Assembly: GCF_020164455.1 (NCBI RefSeq) | Contig: NZ_JAIQWW010000010.1 | Span: 62,001-126,000, forward strand | DNA length: 64,000 bases | Direction: 5' to 3' | From: Phyllobacterium chamaecytisi | GTDB lineage: Bacteria; Pseudomonadota; Alphaproteobacteria; Rhizobiales; Rhizobiaceae | Made by a program: the position numbers and the translations under genes | In this document: piece after piece, positions 24,799-34,082 of the stretch | How positions within the stretch are numbered: position 1 is the first letter of the stretch | Layout: the number at the start of each line of letters is the position of its first letter | Notes under the pieces: model-generated | Told to the model about the DNA's origin: nothing | The model's input: only the letters and a program-made list of their open reading frames with translations | Database searches by the model: none

Positions 24799-25554
24799 TC
24801 AAAAGTTCCTCAGATACATGCCGGCCTCATTGGTGAAAAAACGCAGAAGGTCGGACATGCTGAAATAGAGCAGCATCAGCCCGCCTGCGAGGACGAAGGG
24901 CAAGGAAATGAAATAAACGGGAATCGATGGCGTGAGTTTGTTGATCAGGCCCACCGCAATATTGACAACGACGGCGAAGACGATGAAGGGCGCCGCGATG
25001 CGTATGGTACTCATGAACGCCTTCGACAGCGTGTCGGTCAGGTTGACCATCGCCGTTGCCGGCTGAAAGATCCCGTCCACCGGAATTGTCGAATAGGATG
25101 AAAGCAGCGCACGCAACACCTCCAGATGCAGGTCTGATACGAAGAACAGACACAGCGCAGAGAGCGTGATCAGGCTGGCGATGGCCGCCTGCGGTTCTTC
25201 CGATTCAATGGCGCGCTCTGGTGCGCCTGAATATCCAGTCGCCATCGCCATCGCATTGGCCATGAATTGCAGTGCCCAAAAGTAGAGGCGCGACAAAATG
25301 CCGATGAACGCGCCAACGATCGCTTCGATCACGATTATCCGCATCAGCATCAACGGGGCTGCCTTTGCCGCCGGAGTGACCTGCGGCAGCACCATTGGCA
25401 CGACCATAAGAGAGCAGGCGAGCGCCAGGAAAAGACGTATCTGCATGGGAATGCGTGGGCTGGAAATGCCCGGCATGATCATCAAGCAGGCTCCGACGCG
25501 GGCAAAAACAAGCAGGGCCGCAATGATGCTATCGCTCAGTGGCGGCACGTTCAA
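24799..25554 (-). CDS. fliR: FliR, flagellar type III export gate protein
   Basis: A 251-residue membrane protein of the export gate, which forms the FliP5-FliQ4-FliR1 complex. It has several hydrophobic segments, starting with IIAALLVFARVGACLMIMPG and including LFLALACSLMVVPMVL and PVYFISLPFVLAGGLMLLYF. The N-terminal VFARVGACLMIMPGIS and GLINKLTPSIPVYF are typical of FliR/FlhR. It is 4 bp from flhA and 3 bp from the fliJ-like gene in the flgE operon. Confidence 0.93.
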   Translation of the reverse strand: MNVPPLSDSIIAALLVFARVGACLMIMPGISSPRIPMQIRLFLALACSLMVVPMVLPQVTPAAKAAPLMLMRIIVIEAIVGAFIGILSRLYFWALQFMANAMAMATGYSGAPERAIESEEPQAAIASLITLSALCLFFVSDLHLEVLRALLSSYSTIPVDGIFQPATAMVNLTDTLSKAFMSTIRIAAPFIVFAVVVNIAVGLINKLTPSIPVYFISLPFVLAGGLMLLYFSMSDLLRFFTNEAGMYLRNF

Positions 25555-25558
25555 AGCC

Positions 25559-27649
25559 TCACGAAATAGTGCCGAGGGAACGCACCTCTACGCCACGCGC
25601 GATCTCGACATGCGACAGGACCGACAATGTCGCGAACAGGCGCTCGATGATCATTCTGATGTAAGGCCGCGCTTCCGGCGAAGCGACGAGGACGAACCGC
25701 TCTCCCCCGTCAAGGTGCTTGCGGATCGCGACACTCGCCTCATTGCCGAACTGCTCCAGCAGACGCGGATCGATATCGAATTCCGTAATCTCGCCCTTGG
25801 CATCCCGTTTGAGGCTCTGGTGGAAGACCAGATCCCAACGGTTGCCGAGACGTAAAACCGAAAGAACGCCATTGTCGGCAAGGTCGCCGCAGATCTGCTG
25901 GGCCATACGCATCCGCACATGTTCCACGATCATTTCCGCGCGGCGGATATGCGGCGCCACTTCCGCTATTGCTTCGAGGATGAGATTCAGATTGCGGATC
26001 GACACCCGTTCCGTCAGCAGCAGCTTGAGAACCGCCTGCAGGCCAGAATAGGAGAGATGCGCAGGGCAAATATCGTCGAGCAATTTGCGGTATTCGGGTC
26101 CAAGACGGTCCAACAGTGCACGCATGTCCTTGTAGGAAAGCAGCTGCGCCAGATTGTTGCGGACGATCTCGCTGAGATGCGTCAGCAATACGGAGAGATT
26201 ATCGACGGTCATGTAGTTGTCGCGCTTGAGGTCCGCTGCAAAGATTTCCGGAACGGAGTATGCCTTCATGCCGAAGGCCGGTTCCCTCACCTCTTCGCCC
26301 GGTACATGCGGGGGTGGCCGGTCACCGGGAATAACCAGGATTTCACCGACCCGCAGCTCATGCGAAGCCACAACGGTACCGTGGATCTTGATCCGGTATG
26401 TCTTGGGGGGCAGGAGAAAATCATCCGTAACTTTGATTTCCGGGACTACAAAGCCGTACTCAACCGCAAATTTCTTGCGCATCTTGTTGACGCGATGCGC
26501 AAGTTCAAGCTGCGATGCGAGCAGTCTCGCCGAGATTTGCTTGCCCAGACAGAGCTCGATCTGCGCCGTTTCAAGTGAGGCCCTGACAGAATCCCGGTCT
26601 ACCTGTTCCGCATGTTGCTGCTTCAGTGCGGTTTCGGCCTGTGCAGCAGCGGCCACGCGGGCGAGCTTGCGCGGGACAGATACGCCAATCGCCACAAGAC
26701 CAGCCGCGAGCACGAAAAACGGAAAGGCAGGCAGCCCCGGCAAGATGCCAAGCACGAATAATAACAAGGCGGCGACGAAAAGCGCTTTCGGATAAGCACC
26801 AAGCTGACCAAAGACGGCCTTGTCGGTTGAACCGCGCGTCCCGCCTTTGGAGACGAGAAGACCGGCCGCCAGCGATACGATCAGTGCCGGGATTTGGGTG
26901 ACGAGACCGTCGCCGACAGAGAGCTTTGTAAAGACATCGGCTGCTTCGCTGACTTCCATGCCATGCCGCGTCACACCGATGATAATACCGCCAAAGATGT
27001 TGACGGCGGTAATGATGAGGCCGGCAATCGCATCACCACGCACGAATTTTGAAGCACCGTCCATCGATCCGAAGAAGGCGCTTTCTTCTTCGAGTTCGCG
27101 CCGCCGGTGCTGTGCTTCCTTCTCGTCGATCAGGCCGGACGACAGGTCCGCATCGATGGCCATCTGCTTGCCGGGAATGGCGTCGAGCGTGAAGCGCGCA
27201 CCAACTTCGGCAATACGCGTGGCGCCCTTGGTGATGACGAGAAAATTGACGATGATAAGAATGGCGAAGACCACCAGACCGATGACGAAATCACCGCCCA
27301 TGACAAACTGCGAAAAGCCATGGATGACTTGTCCGGCTGCGGCGTAACCCTCGTCGCCATGGGTCAGGATGACGCGCGTCGTCGCAATGTTGAGCGACAG
27401 GCGCATCATTGTCGCGATCAGAAGCACCGTCGGAAAGGCAGAGAAATCGAGAGGCCGCTGGATCCACAGCGACACCATCAGGATGAGCACGGAGAGAGCA
27501 ATGGAGAAGGCGAGACCAATATCGAGAACGATTGGTGAAACGGGAAGGAAAAGAACCGTCAGGATGATGACGATGCCGAGAGCAAGGCCGACATCGCTGC
27601 CCGTCAGATAGCCCTTGTCACCCAATCGTTTTACTGCGGCTTGCTGCAC
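25559..27649 (-). CDS. flhA: FlhA, flagellar type III export gate protein
   Basis: A 696-residue inner-membrane protein, the normal FlhA length. The N-terminal half has eight membrane segments with the FHIPEP-family loop ([20 protein letters not shown] and [20 protein letters not shown]). The cytoplasmic C-terminal half, from about residue 330, forms the docking platform for export substrates and chaperones. The proton-channel-linked Asp in the ADLSSG loop is present. It lies 78 bp from fliQ and 4 bp from fliR. Confidence 0.97.
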   Translation of the reverse strand: MQQAAVKRLGDKGYLTGSDVGLALGIVIILTVLFLPVSPIVLDIGLAFSIALSVLILMVSLWIQRPLDFSAFPTVLLIATMMRLSLNIATTRVILTHGDEGYAAAGQVIHGFSQFVMGGDFVIGLVVFAILIIVNFLVITKGATRIAEVGARFTLDAIPGKQMAIDADLSSGLIDEKEAQHRRRELEEESAFFGSMDGASKFVRGDAIAGLIITAVNIFGGIIIGVTRHGMEVSEAADVFTKLSVGDGLVTQIPALIVSLAAGLLVSKGGTRGSTDKAVFGQLGAYPKALFVAALLLFVLGILPGLPAFPFFVLAAGLVAIGVSVPRKLARVAAAAQAETALKQQHAEQVDRDSVRASLETAQIELCLGKQISARLLASQLELAHRVNKMRKKFAVEYGFVVPEIKVTDDFLLPPKTYRIKIHGTVVASHELRVGEILVIPGDRPPPHVPGEEVREPAFGMKAYSVPEIFAADLKRDNYMTVDNLSVLLTHLSEIVRNNLAQLLSYKDMRALLDRLGPEYRKLLDDICPAHLSYSGLQAVLKLLLTERVSIRNLNLILEAIAEVAPHIRRAEMIVEHVRMRMAQQICGDLADNGVLSVLRLGNRWDLVFHQSLKRDAKGEITEFDIDPRLLEQFGNEASVAIRKHLDGGERFVLVASPEARPYIRMIIERLFATLSVLSHVEIARGVEVRSLGTIS

Positions 27650-27727
27650 GGCATTCTCCTGTTGTCACGGGGACAATAGATACCGAAGCTTGTGCGAGGC
27701 CAGCGTGAGTGCACGCGGCTGACCGCG

Positions 27728-27994
27728 TCAGAAACCCTTCTCAATCCGAGAATATGTCAGCAGCGTCAGCGTGTTGATCTGTGCGCCAACGAACGGAGCG
27801 GTCAATGCAAGAACCGCCAGGATGACAAGGATTTTCGGGACAAAGGTGAGTGTGATTTCTTGTATTTGCGTCAGTGCCTGAAACAGTGCAATGCAGACCC
27901 CGGCCAGCATCGCGGCTCCGACTGCCGGGCCAGAGGCAACGATGACCGTCCAGATAGCCTGATTGATGATGTCGAGTGCATCTGCCTCATTCAT
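27728..27994 (-). CDS. fliQ: FliQ, flagellar type III export gate protein
   Basis: An 88-residue protein with two membrane segments (VIVASGPAVGAAMLAGVCIA and ILVILAVLALTAPFVGAQI) and the FliQ hallmark FQALTQIQEITLTFVPKI between them. It starts at ATG 27994, inside the last codons of flgD, with an 8-base overlap. Together with FliR and FliP (encoded 14 kb away) it forms the export channel. Confidence 0.95.
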   Translation of the reverse strand: MNEADALDIINQAIWTVIVASGPAVGAAMLAGVCIALFQALTQIQEITLTFVPKILVILAVLALTAPFVGAQINTLTLLTYSRIEKGF

Positions 27995-28394
27995 TGCCGG
28001 CCGAAATGACGATGCCGGCTGTGATTGGAAGCTGGGCGCCACCCACGAGTGTTGCAATCATGCCGTCGCTGTAGATGCGCACGGACTCGACAACGCCCTT
28101 GACGGTACCGTCAGCGCTTGTGACGGTCCGGCCGATGATACCATCGGCCTGTGACAACGACGAACTCGCAAGCAACTGGTCGAGCTTGGTGTTTGTCTGA
28201 ACCGCTTGTTCAACGCTCGAAAACTGTGCGAGCTGGGAGATTTGCTGCGTCGCATCCATCGGCTCGGTTGGATCCTGGTTTTTCATTTCTGCAACGAGAA
28301 GCTTCAGGAAAGCCTGATAGTCGACGCCAGGTCCGGTAGCCTTGGACGTATCTGTCGTATCGGCCTGTGTTCCTACGGGAGGAATCGTGGTCAT
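27987..28394 (-). CDS. flgD: FlgD, hook cap / hook assembly protein
   Basis: A 135-residue FlgD. The conserved N-terminal block DYQAFLKLLVAEMKNQDPTE through QQISQLAQFSSVEQA is clear. It is short compared with enterobacterial FlgD (about 230) because the C-terminal Ig-like/tudor part is reduced; short forms are usual in rhizobia. It scaffolds hook polymerisation. It overlaps flbT by 4 bases (ATGA) and fliQ by 8. Confidence 0.92.
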   Translation of the reverse strand: MTTIPPVGTQADTTDTSKATGPGVDYQAFLKLLVAEMKNQDPTEPMDATQQISQLAQFSSVEQAVQTNTKLDQLLASSSLSQADGIIGRTVTSADGTVKGVVESVRIYSDGMIATLVGGAQLPITAGIVISAGNE

Positions 28395-28831
28395 GCGGTT
28401 GCCTCCGGCCTGACGGCCTGTTGTGTTTGAGAGGAAATGGTCGGTTCTGCTGAGCCGAAAAGAATCTGTGCTTCCAGCGCGTAGAGCAATCGGATCGATT
28501 TCAGGGCGTCGAACACCCGTTCGTTGCACATCATCTCGTCGATCAGCTTCAATTCTTTCAGCATCTGCTGGTTTTCGAAGGTTGCGAGGAGTGACGCCAG
28601 CATACGCTTGAATGTGCGGTTGGCCTCTTCCTTCATTGCAGGATTGATCAGCATGATCTGTGCAGCGAAATAGAGTTGCCGTAGCGGCGTTGTCGTCTGA
28701 TCCGCCTGAATGACGTGGCTTTCGAGAAGAAAACTGACATCGTTGATGAATTCAATGGAAACCTTGCGGTCAACGCGTAAAACTGCCCCATTCACGTAAA
28801 CTTTTTCACCGGCACGCAACGATAGTTTCAT
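28391..28831 (-). CDS. flbT: FlbT, flagellin translation regulator
   Basis: A 146-residue protein of the alphaproteobacterial FlbT family, with MKLSLRAGEKVYVNGAVLRV, FLLESHVIQADQTTTPLRQL and YFAAQIMLINP. In Caulobacter FlbT binds the 5' leader of flagellin mRNA; in Brucella it acts as an activator. The ATG at 28831 is chosen; a TTG two codons earlier is less likely. A hairpin in the flagellin leader of this window (41526-41541) is a candidate partner. It is next to flaF. Confidence 0.93.
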   Translation of the reverse strand: MKLSLRAGEKVYVNGAVLRVDRKVSIEFINDVSFLLESHVIQADQTTTPLRQLYFAAQIMLINPAMKEEANRTFKRMLASLLATFENQQMLKELKLIDEMMCNERVFDALKSIRLLYALEAQILFGSAEPTISSQTQQAVRPEATA

Positions 28832-28833
28832 GA

Positions 28834-29178
28834 TCAAAGCCCATCGCGAATGGTCTTGGTGATATCAATAATGCTGTCGTAGTCTCGCGAGGTCTCCTGC
28901 CGGATGGCCTCCAGCTCCCGCAAAATGAACAGGCCGATCGAAATGAGTGATGCCCGCAATTGCTGGGGCAATCCATTGGCAGGACTGCCGAGATCTTCGA
29001 TCACAATCATCCACAGACGCGACGTAAAATACACGGCTTCAACGCCTTTATAGGAATAGCCGTTTTCATCGCGAGCCGCTTCCAGCATTATGATCGACTG
29101 ATCGAACAAGGAGCGTTCCCGCTCCTTGGCTTCGTCAGCACCATCGTTCATGATGTCGTCGTATCGGGCCTGGTACAT
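28834..29178 (-). CDS. flaF: FlaF, flagellar biosynthesis regulator
   Basis: A 114-residue FlaF, a small helical protein found with FlbT in alphaproteobacteria and needed for flagellin synthesis or secretion. Typical segments are MYQARYDDIM, RERSLFDQSIIMLEAAR and RLWMIVIEDLGSPANGLPQQ. It is encoded between flgL and flbT. A strong hairpin separates it from flgL (29196-29220). Confidence 0.93.
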   Translation of the reverse strand: MYQARYDDIMNDGADEAKERERSLFDQSIIMLEAARDENGYSYKGVEAVYFTSRLWMIVIEDLGSPANGLPQQLRASLISIGLFILRELEAIRQETSRDYDSIIDITKTIRDGL

Positions 29179-29195
29179 GTGCTTTTCCGGCTTTT

Positions 29196-29220
29196 AACGA
29201 ACGCGGCCATCGCGTTCGTT
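29196..29220. repeat. Perfect 10-bp hairpin between flgL and flaF
   Basis: AACGAACGCG (29196-29205) and CGCGTTCGTT (29211-29220) form a perfect 10-bp stem around five bases. It fills most of the 45-bp gap between the flgL stop and the flaF start. No T-tract follows on the minus strand, so full termination is unlikely. It may stabilise the upstream mRNA or partly attenuate. Confidence 0.65.
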
Positions 29221-29223
29221 GTG

Positions 29224-30273
29224 TTACTTCAGGTAATTGAGCAGGCTCAGGCTCTGGATCTTCACGGTCAGGGCATAGGAAGCATCAATCTGGGTCCTCA
29301 AAGCCTCAACCCGGTTGGCCGCCTCAAACGGGTCCACCGCCTCCAGATCGAGAACCGAGCTATTGAGAACATTGATCTGTACTGTCAGCCGGTCAGTCGC
29401 GTCCTTTGTCCGGGCCTGGGCATTACCGAGGAAGGACTGAGCACCCGCCAGCAAAGTAGAGTTCTGGTTGGTCGTCTCCGCGACCTTGTCGATCACCGTG
29501 TCAAATGCTGCCTGATTGAGGCCGATATCTCCGAGTTCCGCCATCATTGTGTAGCTCATTGCGAGCTGGCGGAATCCCGCATTGTTGGCGCTAACCGACG
29601 TCTCCGCCAGCTCAGTTGGCGCAATCCGGCTCTTGACGAGCGTATCCGACGCCGAAGACCAATTGGCCGACCAGGCAGCGGAATCGAATTGCGCCGCGAG
29701 CGACGTGTCCAGGTAGGTTTTCATGTCTGCCGCGCTGATATTTGCGACCTGCGGGTCAGTGGTCGAAAAGCCGAAGTAATCCTGAAAGGACTGCAAAACA
29801 GCGGCCTTGGCGGGATCGCCTGCGGAGCCGTAGTCACCCAGCGGCTTCACGTCGGTGTTCTCTCCCGCGAAAATATACTCACCATTGTAGCTGGTGTTGA
29901 TCAGGTCGGTGGCGGTCTGCAACAGACCCTTCGCTTTGTCGACGATAATCGAACGGCCCTCGCTCGCCCCGCGCATCGCCGTCACGTTGCCGAGAAAATC
30001 CTGCGATCCCTGGATGACATTGCTCAAGGCATCTTGAGAGGCTTTCATTCGTTCAGAGATCAGCCCATTGGTCTGGGTCAAGACTGTCAGCCGATCGTGC
30101 TCTTTGCGCAGAGAAAGCGACTGGCCCGTGCGGCTTCCAAGGGTAAGCCCTGTGTCGAAAACAAAACCCGTTGTGGCTTCCTGATTCGCCTTGACCAGTT
30201 CTGCCTGGGCCTTGGCGATGATATTACGTGTCGAGTTGGATAGCATATAGGATGAAACCGATTGGGTCTTCAT
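29224..30273 (-). CDS. flgL: FlgL, hook-filament junction protein
   Basis: A 349-residue FlgL (HAP3) of the flagellin superfamily. The N-terminal helix region (SSYMLSNSTRNIIAKAQAEL) and the C-terminal helix (LDAVD-type segment, then ALTVKIQSLSLLNYLK) frame a central domain with NTSYNGEYIFAGENTDVKPL, a segment typical of FlgL. It joins hook and filament together with FlgK. It lies 2 bp after flgK. Confidence 0.93.
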   Translation of the reverse strand: MKTQSVSSYMLSNSTRNIIAKAQAELVKANQEATTGFVFDTGLTLGSRTGQSLSLRKEHDRLTVLTQTNGLISERMKASQDALSNVIQGSQDFLGNVTAMRGASEGRSIIVDKAKGLLQTATDLINTSYNGEYIFAGENTDVKPLGDYGSAGDPAKAAVLQSFQDYFGFSTTDPQVANISAADMKTYLDTSLAAQFDSAAWSANWSSASDTLVKSRIAPTELAETSVSANNAGFRQLAMSYTMMAELGDIGLNQAAFDTVIDKVAETTNQNSTLLAGAQSFLGNAQARTKDATDRLTVQINVLNSSVLDLEAVDPFEAANRVEALRTQIDASYALTVKIQSLSLLNYLK

Positions 30274-30275
30274 AT

Positions 30276-31742
30276 CTATCTCACCGCCTGAAAGAGTTCG
30301 TTCAACATGGCATCAACGGCGGAGATGATCTGCGCCGATGCCTTATAGGAATGTTCGAGATCGAGCATCGACGCCATCTCCGTGTCGATATTCACGCCAC
30401 TGGTGTTGGAAATGGCGTCTTCGGCACGCGATGCCAGAACGGTGTTGTACTCATTTGTCTGGGTTACAGATTTGCGCTTGGTCTCAAGCGAACTGATCGT
30501 GGCCGCAGAAAAATCAAGAAGACTTTTCCTATCGCCGGCGGCTGCATCCGGATCGTAGTTGCGAGGCGCCGAGATAGAACCGATGAGATCCTGGAGCCGC
30601 GCTGAAAATCCCGCCGAGCCGTCGGGATTCTGTACATAATCTGCGCCTGCCGCACCGCCATCGCGCAAGAGAGCTGGGTTGCCGCCTTCGGTCAGGATGA
30701 AGGCGGCAGAAACCCTGATTGTGCCGGCAATGCCCGGAAGAATCGCCGCGTCCGCCGGCATTGTTGGCGCACCTGAATACGTGAACAGACCGGGCACCGT
30801 CGGTAGCGTCGCTGGTGTTTTCTGGTCCTTTTCCGCGAACATGCTGACGAGGCTGCGCGCTATCTCGTCGAGTTGGTTTTGATAGGCCGGCGCCGTGTCG
30901 TCGCGCAGTTGCAACAAACCGCTGAGGCGGCCAGTACCATAGGGCTGCTGAAATGTTCCATGCGATAGCGGCACGCCATCGACATAGACATCGTTGCCGC
31001 CTGTACCCGCGCTGAATGCGCTGGTCGGTGTGAAGCTGACCGTGCGCGGTGAACCTTCGAAAAGCGTTACACCGGATTCGGCAAACACCACCATGTCGTT
31101 ATCGCCGCGGACCAGCGTCGTGATGCCGATCTCGCCTGAGATCTGCTTCAGCAGGCCATCGCGCTGGTCGAGATAGTCCGAGACGTCTGTGCCGGAACGC
31201 GTGCCGTTGATGATCCTGTTGTTGACGGTCTCGAACTGCGCCAGCAGCGCGTTCAGATTCTTGACGGAATCGCCGATGTCGTTGTCGGCATCCTGGCGCA
31301 GCTTCTGCGTTTCTTCCGTGCCCTTGTTCAGCGCGTTGGCGAGTTCTGTCGCCTTGGTGACCGCGGATTCCCCAACTGACGTGTTGCCGGGCTGCGAGGC
31401 GTAGAGCTGCAATGAATCGCGCAAGTCGCCAAGGAGCGAACTTGGTGATCCCGATGCATCATCGGCCGAATAGATCCCGGACAGTCGGTCGAGGCCGGCC
31501 TGCAGCGTGTTGGACGCGTTATACTGGCTGTTGCTTTCAATAAATTTGGACAGAAGCGCGGAGTCGGCCGAGCGGGTCATGGAAAGATAGGTCGATCCGT
31601 TTGGCCCGCTCACGACGGCACCAATACGCCGGGTAAAATCAGGATCGTTGGCGCCCGCGATGTTGCGGGAGACCAGCGCTGTCTGTTTCGATACGGTATT
31701 GAGCGCACTCTGAGCAGTAAGGAGCGCCGAAGTTAGTGACAT
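30276..31742 (-). CDS. flgK: FlgK, hook-associated protein 1
   Basis: A 488-residue hook-filament junction protein. The N-terminus SLTSALLTAQSALNTVSKQT with ALVSRNIAGANDPDF, and the C-terminus SGVNIDTEMASMLDLEHSYK, are the FlgK/flagellar-rod signatures. Length is typical. It lies between flgE (31-bp gap) and flgL. Confidence 0.95.
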   Translation of the reverse strand: MSLTSALLTAQSALNTVSKQTALVSRNIAGANDPDFTRRIGAVVSGPNGSTYLSMTRSADSALLSKFIESNSQYNASNTLQAGLDRLSGIYSADDASGSPSSLLGDLRDSLQLYASQPGNTSVGESAVTKATELANALNKGTEETQKLRQDADNDIGDSVKNLNALLAQFETVNNRIINGTRSGTDVSDYLDQRDGLLKQISGEIGITTLVRGDNDMVVFAESGVTLFEGSPRTVSFTPTSAFSAGTGGNDVYVDGVPLSHGTFQQPYGTGRLSGLLQLRDDTAPAYQNQLDEIARSLVSMFAEKDQKTPATLPTVPGLFTYSGAPTMPADAAILPGIAGTIRVSAAFILTEGGNPALLRDGGAAGADYVQNPDGSAGFSARLQDLIGSISAPRNYDPDAAAGDRKSLLDFSAATISSLETKRKSVTQTNEYNTVLASRAEDAISNTSGVNIDTEMASMLDLEHSYKASAQIISAVDAMLNELFQAVR

Positions 31743-31773
31743 GCCCTGTGTCCATTCGCCATTAGAAGTTCAG

Positions 31774-33036
31774 CTATCTTTTCAGATTCACCAGCACGTC
31801 CATCAAATCCGCGCCGGTCTGAAAGACCTTCGAATTTGCGGTATAGCTTCTCTGAGATTCAATCATTTCCGTCAGTTCCTGCGCGATGTCGGCATTCGAT
31901 TCTTCGAGCGCCCCGGATGTCAGCGTGCCAAAGCTGCCGCTACCGGCAAAGCCGAGTTGGACGTCGCCGGATTCTGCACTCGGGGAGAACACATTGCCTG
32001 TCATGACAAGCAGGTTGTCAGGACTTGGAACGTCGGCCAGCGCAATCTGGTAAATCGCCCGCTTCGCACCGTTCTTGTAGATGGCGGTTACGGTGCCATC
32101 GTCGGCGATGCTGACATTTTCGATTGGGCTTGGCGTGTTGCCGTCAATCTTTACCTCGATTGGCGTGTAATCACCTGCCAGCTGTTTGGTGGCGGAAAAG
32201 TCGATTTCCAGCGCCTGTCCGTTTGGTACTGGGACCGAGATCGACTTGTCAGCAGAAGTAAGCTTGCCGGTGACGGCATCAAACGTATAATTTTCCGTCG
32301 TCAACGGAGCGGCAGGCGTATAGGGAAAACCACCGGCGGCCGATGCATTGGCATGATTATAGGCGGCAACTTCCCAGGTATTGTCTGCAGTCTTGGTGAA
32401 GTAGAGATCGACGACGACGACGTTACCGAGATTGTCAAATGTCTGCACGGATGTCTTGGCCGTATATTGAGCTGACGCAGTGGCATTTGTCGGCGGGCGG
32501 TCAGCCGCGGCAACAATCGAAGCGCCTGCCGGGAGATTGGCCGTGAATATGCCGGTCTTGCTTGGATCGGCGATCAGGTCATTTTGAGCGATGTTGACCT
32601 TTTCGAGCCCCTGAAAGCCATTGGCAACCGGATTGACGTTGCCATTGACCACCGGATAACCCATCAGATAGTAACCGGCCGAATTGACAAGGTTGCCTTG
32701 CGCATCCGGTACGAATGAACCGGCCCGCGTCAGATAGGGCGTATCGTCGGCATTGCCGACGATGAAGAAGCCATTGCCTTTCAGCGCAAGGTCGGTCGAA
32801 GAAGTCGTAAAGCGCTGCGAGCCGTCATCCGAAATATGGTGGCGAATGACCGTTTCGACACCACCGGAATTATAAGCCCCGCCAGAACTTGGCAACACCA
32901 GCGATGCGAACTGCGTGCTGGCGCGCTTGTAGCCGGTCGTGCTGGAGTTGGCGATGTTGTCCGCCACGGTCGACAGCCTGTTGGCCTGAGCATTCATGCC
33001 CGACACACCGGTTCGCATCATTCCATAGAGGCTCAT
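31774..33036 (-). CDS. flgE: FlgE, flagellar hook protein
   Basis: A 420-residue hook subunit. It begins with the axial-protein motif NAQANRLSTVADNIANSSTT and GYKRAS, and ends with the helix ELTEMIESQRSYTANSKVFQ. A central FlgE domain includes VQTFDNLGNVVVVDLYFTKT. It is the first gene of the large minus-strand operon reaching to 22792. The start follows AAGGAGA. A tandem 11-bp repeat (33080-33101), a candidate FtcR site, starts 44 bp upstream. Confidence 0.96.
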   Translation of the reverse strand: MSLYGMMRTGVSGMNAQANRLSTVADNIANSSTTGYKRASTQFASLVLPSSGGAYNSGGVETVIRHHISDDGSQRFTTSSTDLALKGNGFFIVGNADDTPYLTRAGSFVPDAQGNLVNSAGYYLMGYPVVNGNVNPVANGFQGLEKVNIAQNDLIADPSKTGIFTANLPAGASIVAAADRPPTNATASAQYTAKTSVQTFDNLGNVVVVDLYFTKTADNTWEVAAYNHANASAAGGFPYTPAAPLTTENYTFDAVTGKLTSADKSISVPVPNGQALEIDFSATKQLAGDYTPIEVKIDGNTPSPIENVSIADDGTVTAIYKNGAKRAIYQIALADVPSPDNLLVMTGNVFSPSAESGDVQLGFAGSGSFGTLTSGALEESNADIAQELTEMIESQRSYTANSKVFQTGADLMDVLVNLKR

Positions 33037-33079
33037 TTCCGTCTCCTTGCACCGTGATTCCGTTCAGAATCGTTAGCGC

Positions 33080-33101
33080 GCAATACTTGCGCGAAGCTGA
33101 C
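33080..33101 (-). promoter_or_regulatory. Tandem 11-bp repeat, candidate FtcR site of the flgE operon
   Basis: On the gene strand the two 11-mers are GTCAGCTTCGC and GCAAGTATTGC. They match the repeats before fliF, flgB, DUF1217 and motA. The site ends 44 bp upstream of the flgE ATG. An 11-bp direct-repeat spacing is usual for OmpR/PhoB-family regulators, and FtcR is one. Binding is inference. Confidence 0.55.
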
Positions 33102-33171
33102 GTTCAGATGGTGTCACCGGGGAATACTTGAATTTCGACTTGACCGCCGATGGCGGCCAAAATCTGGCAAG

Positions 33172-33843
33172 TTAGTCCAGATTGATGCAGTAGCCGAGAA
33201 AGCGCTTGGAATCGATCGGATCATAACCAAGTTGCTCACGCAGCTTCTTGCGAAGCTTGCTGATATGACTCTCAACGACACTTTCCTCGACATCGCTGTC
33301 GAAAATGCCGTAGATCGCGCTGAATATCTGCGCCTTGTTCAGCCGGCGTCCGCGGTTGGCGATCAAATATTCAAGTATGCGCCGTTCCCGCCGCGGCAGG
33401 GAAAAATCAAGCCCGTTGACCTGCGGATCGCGGCCGTCAGAAAATACCCGGATCGGACCGACCTGCGTTCCCGCATCGCCATTGCCATAGCGGCGGCGAA
33501 TGGCATTGATTCGCGCCAGTATCTCTCGCACATGCATCGGCTTGCGAACCACATCGTCGACACCCGCCTGAAAAAGTTCCAGCGTATGTTCCAATGACTG
33601 CGTTTCATTGACAGCGATGACCGGCGCTGAACAGCGCTCGCGAATTTTTTGTGGAAACTGGCTGCGATTGACACATTCTCCTATGAGAAATGCCTCGACC
33701 GCCATAATGTCGTTCTTCTGAACGGTGGCGACCCAATCGCCGAAATCGTCCGGAGTAAAACCTGTTGTTGTTATGCCCTCCCGGGCGAACCACGCCGAAT
33801 ACCCACTCGTCACCAGACTTCGTTCGTCGACGACTACAATCAC
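33172..33843 (-). CDS. ftcR: FtcR (Rem-like), OmpR-family flagellar master regulator
   Basis: A 223-residue regulator with a degenerate receiver domain and an OmpR-type winged helix. It resembles Brucella FtcR throughout: the N-terminal [29 protein letters not shown], and [20 protein letters not shown], ending in [12 protein letters not shown]. FtcR activates the early flagellar operons in Brucella, as Rem does in Sinorhizobium. The acid-pocket Asp of a normal receiver is replaced, so phosphorylation-independent control is likely. The start is a GTG at 33843 behind GGAAGG; the open frame runs 15 codons further without likeness. It is a single-gene unit between the flgE and fliF operons. Confidence 0.93.
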   Translation of the reverse strand: MIVVVDERSLVTSGYSAWFAREGITTTGFTPDDFGDWVATVQKNDIMAVEAFLIGECVNRSQFPQKIRERCSAPVIAVNETQSLEHTLELFQAGVDDVVRKPMHVREILARINAIRRRYGNGDAGTQVGPIRVFSDGRDPQVNGLDFSLPRRERRILEYLIANRGRRLNKAQIFSAIYGIFDSDVEESVVESHISKLRKKLREQLGYDPIDSKRFLGYCINLD

Positions 33844-34082
33844 TGCCCCACCTTCCGAATCATTTATTTTGCCCCAAGCAACACACAACTAGCGGGGTCG
33901 ATGACTCGGCGACAATTCCCAATATATTGTACCTAATTTATTGGGAGACCTAAATAATTCGGATTAGATGCATTCTCGGGGAAGCTGGCAGGTCCGGCGC
34001 GGGCAGGATCATTACCAATTTAAACTTTACAAAATATGACCGCGAAGACAAATTCACGTTTTATTACCAAGTATTAACACAA
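33844..34082. promoter_or_regulatory. ftcR upstream region with an inverted repeat
   Basis: These 239 AT-rich bases separate ftcR from the end of the fliF operon. TCCCAATA (33917-33924) and TATTGGGA (33939-33946) form a perfect 8-bp inverted repeat with a 14-base spacer, about 75-105 bp upstream of the GTG. It is a candidate operator for whatever controls ftcR. VjbR, encoded in this window, is one candidate by analogy with Brucella. The tandem 11-bp repeat seen at other flagellar operons is absent here. Confidence 0.5.

Noticed and set aside
28960-30243. Plus-strand open frame of 427 codons
   Set aside because: It lies opposite flgL and flaF. Its composition is that of an antisense shadow of GC-rich coding DNA and it shows no motif.
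33172-33888. ATG-like longer start of ftcR at 33888
   Set aside because: The 15 extra codons are unlike FtcR, whereas the GTG at 33843 has a ribosome-binding site and gives the family N-terminus.
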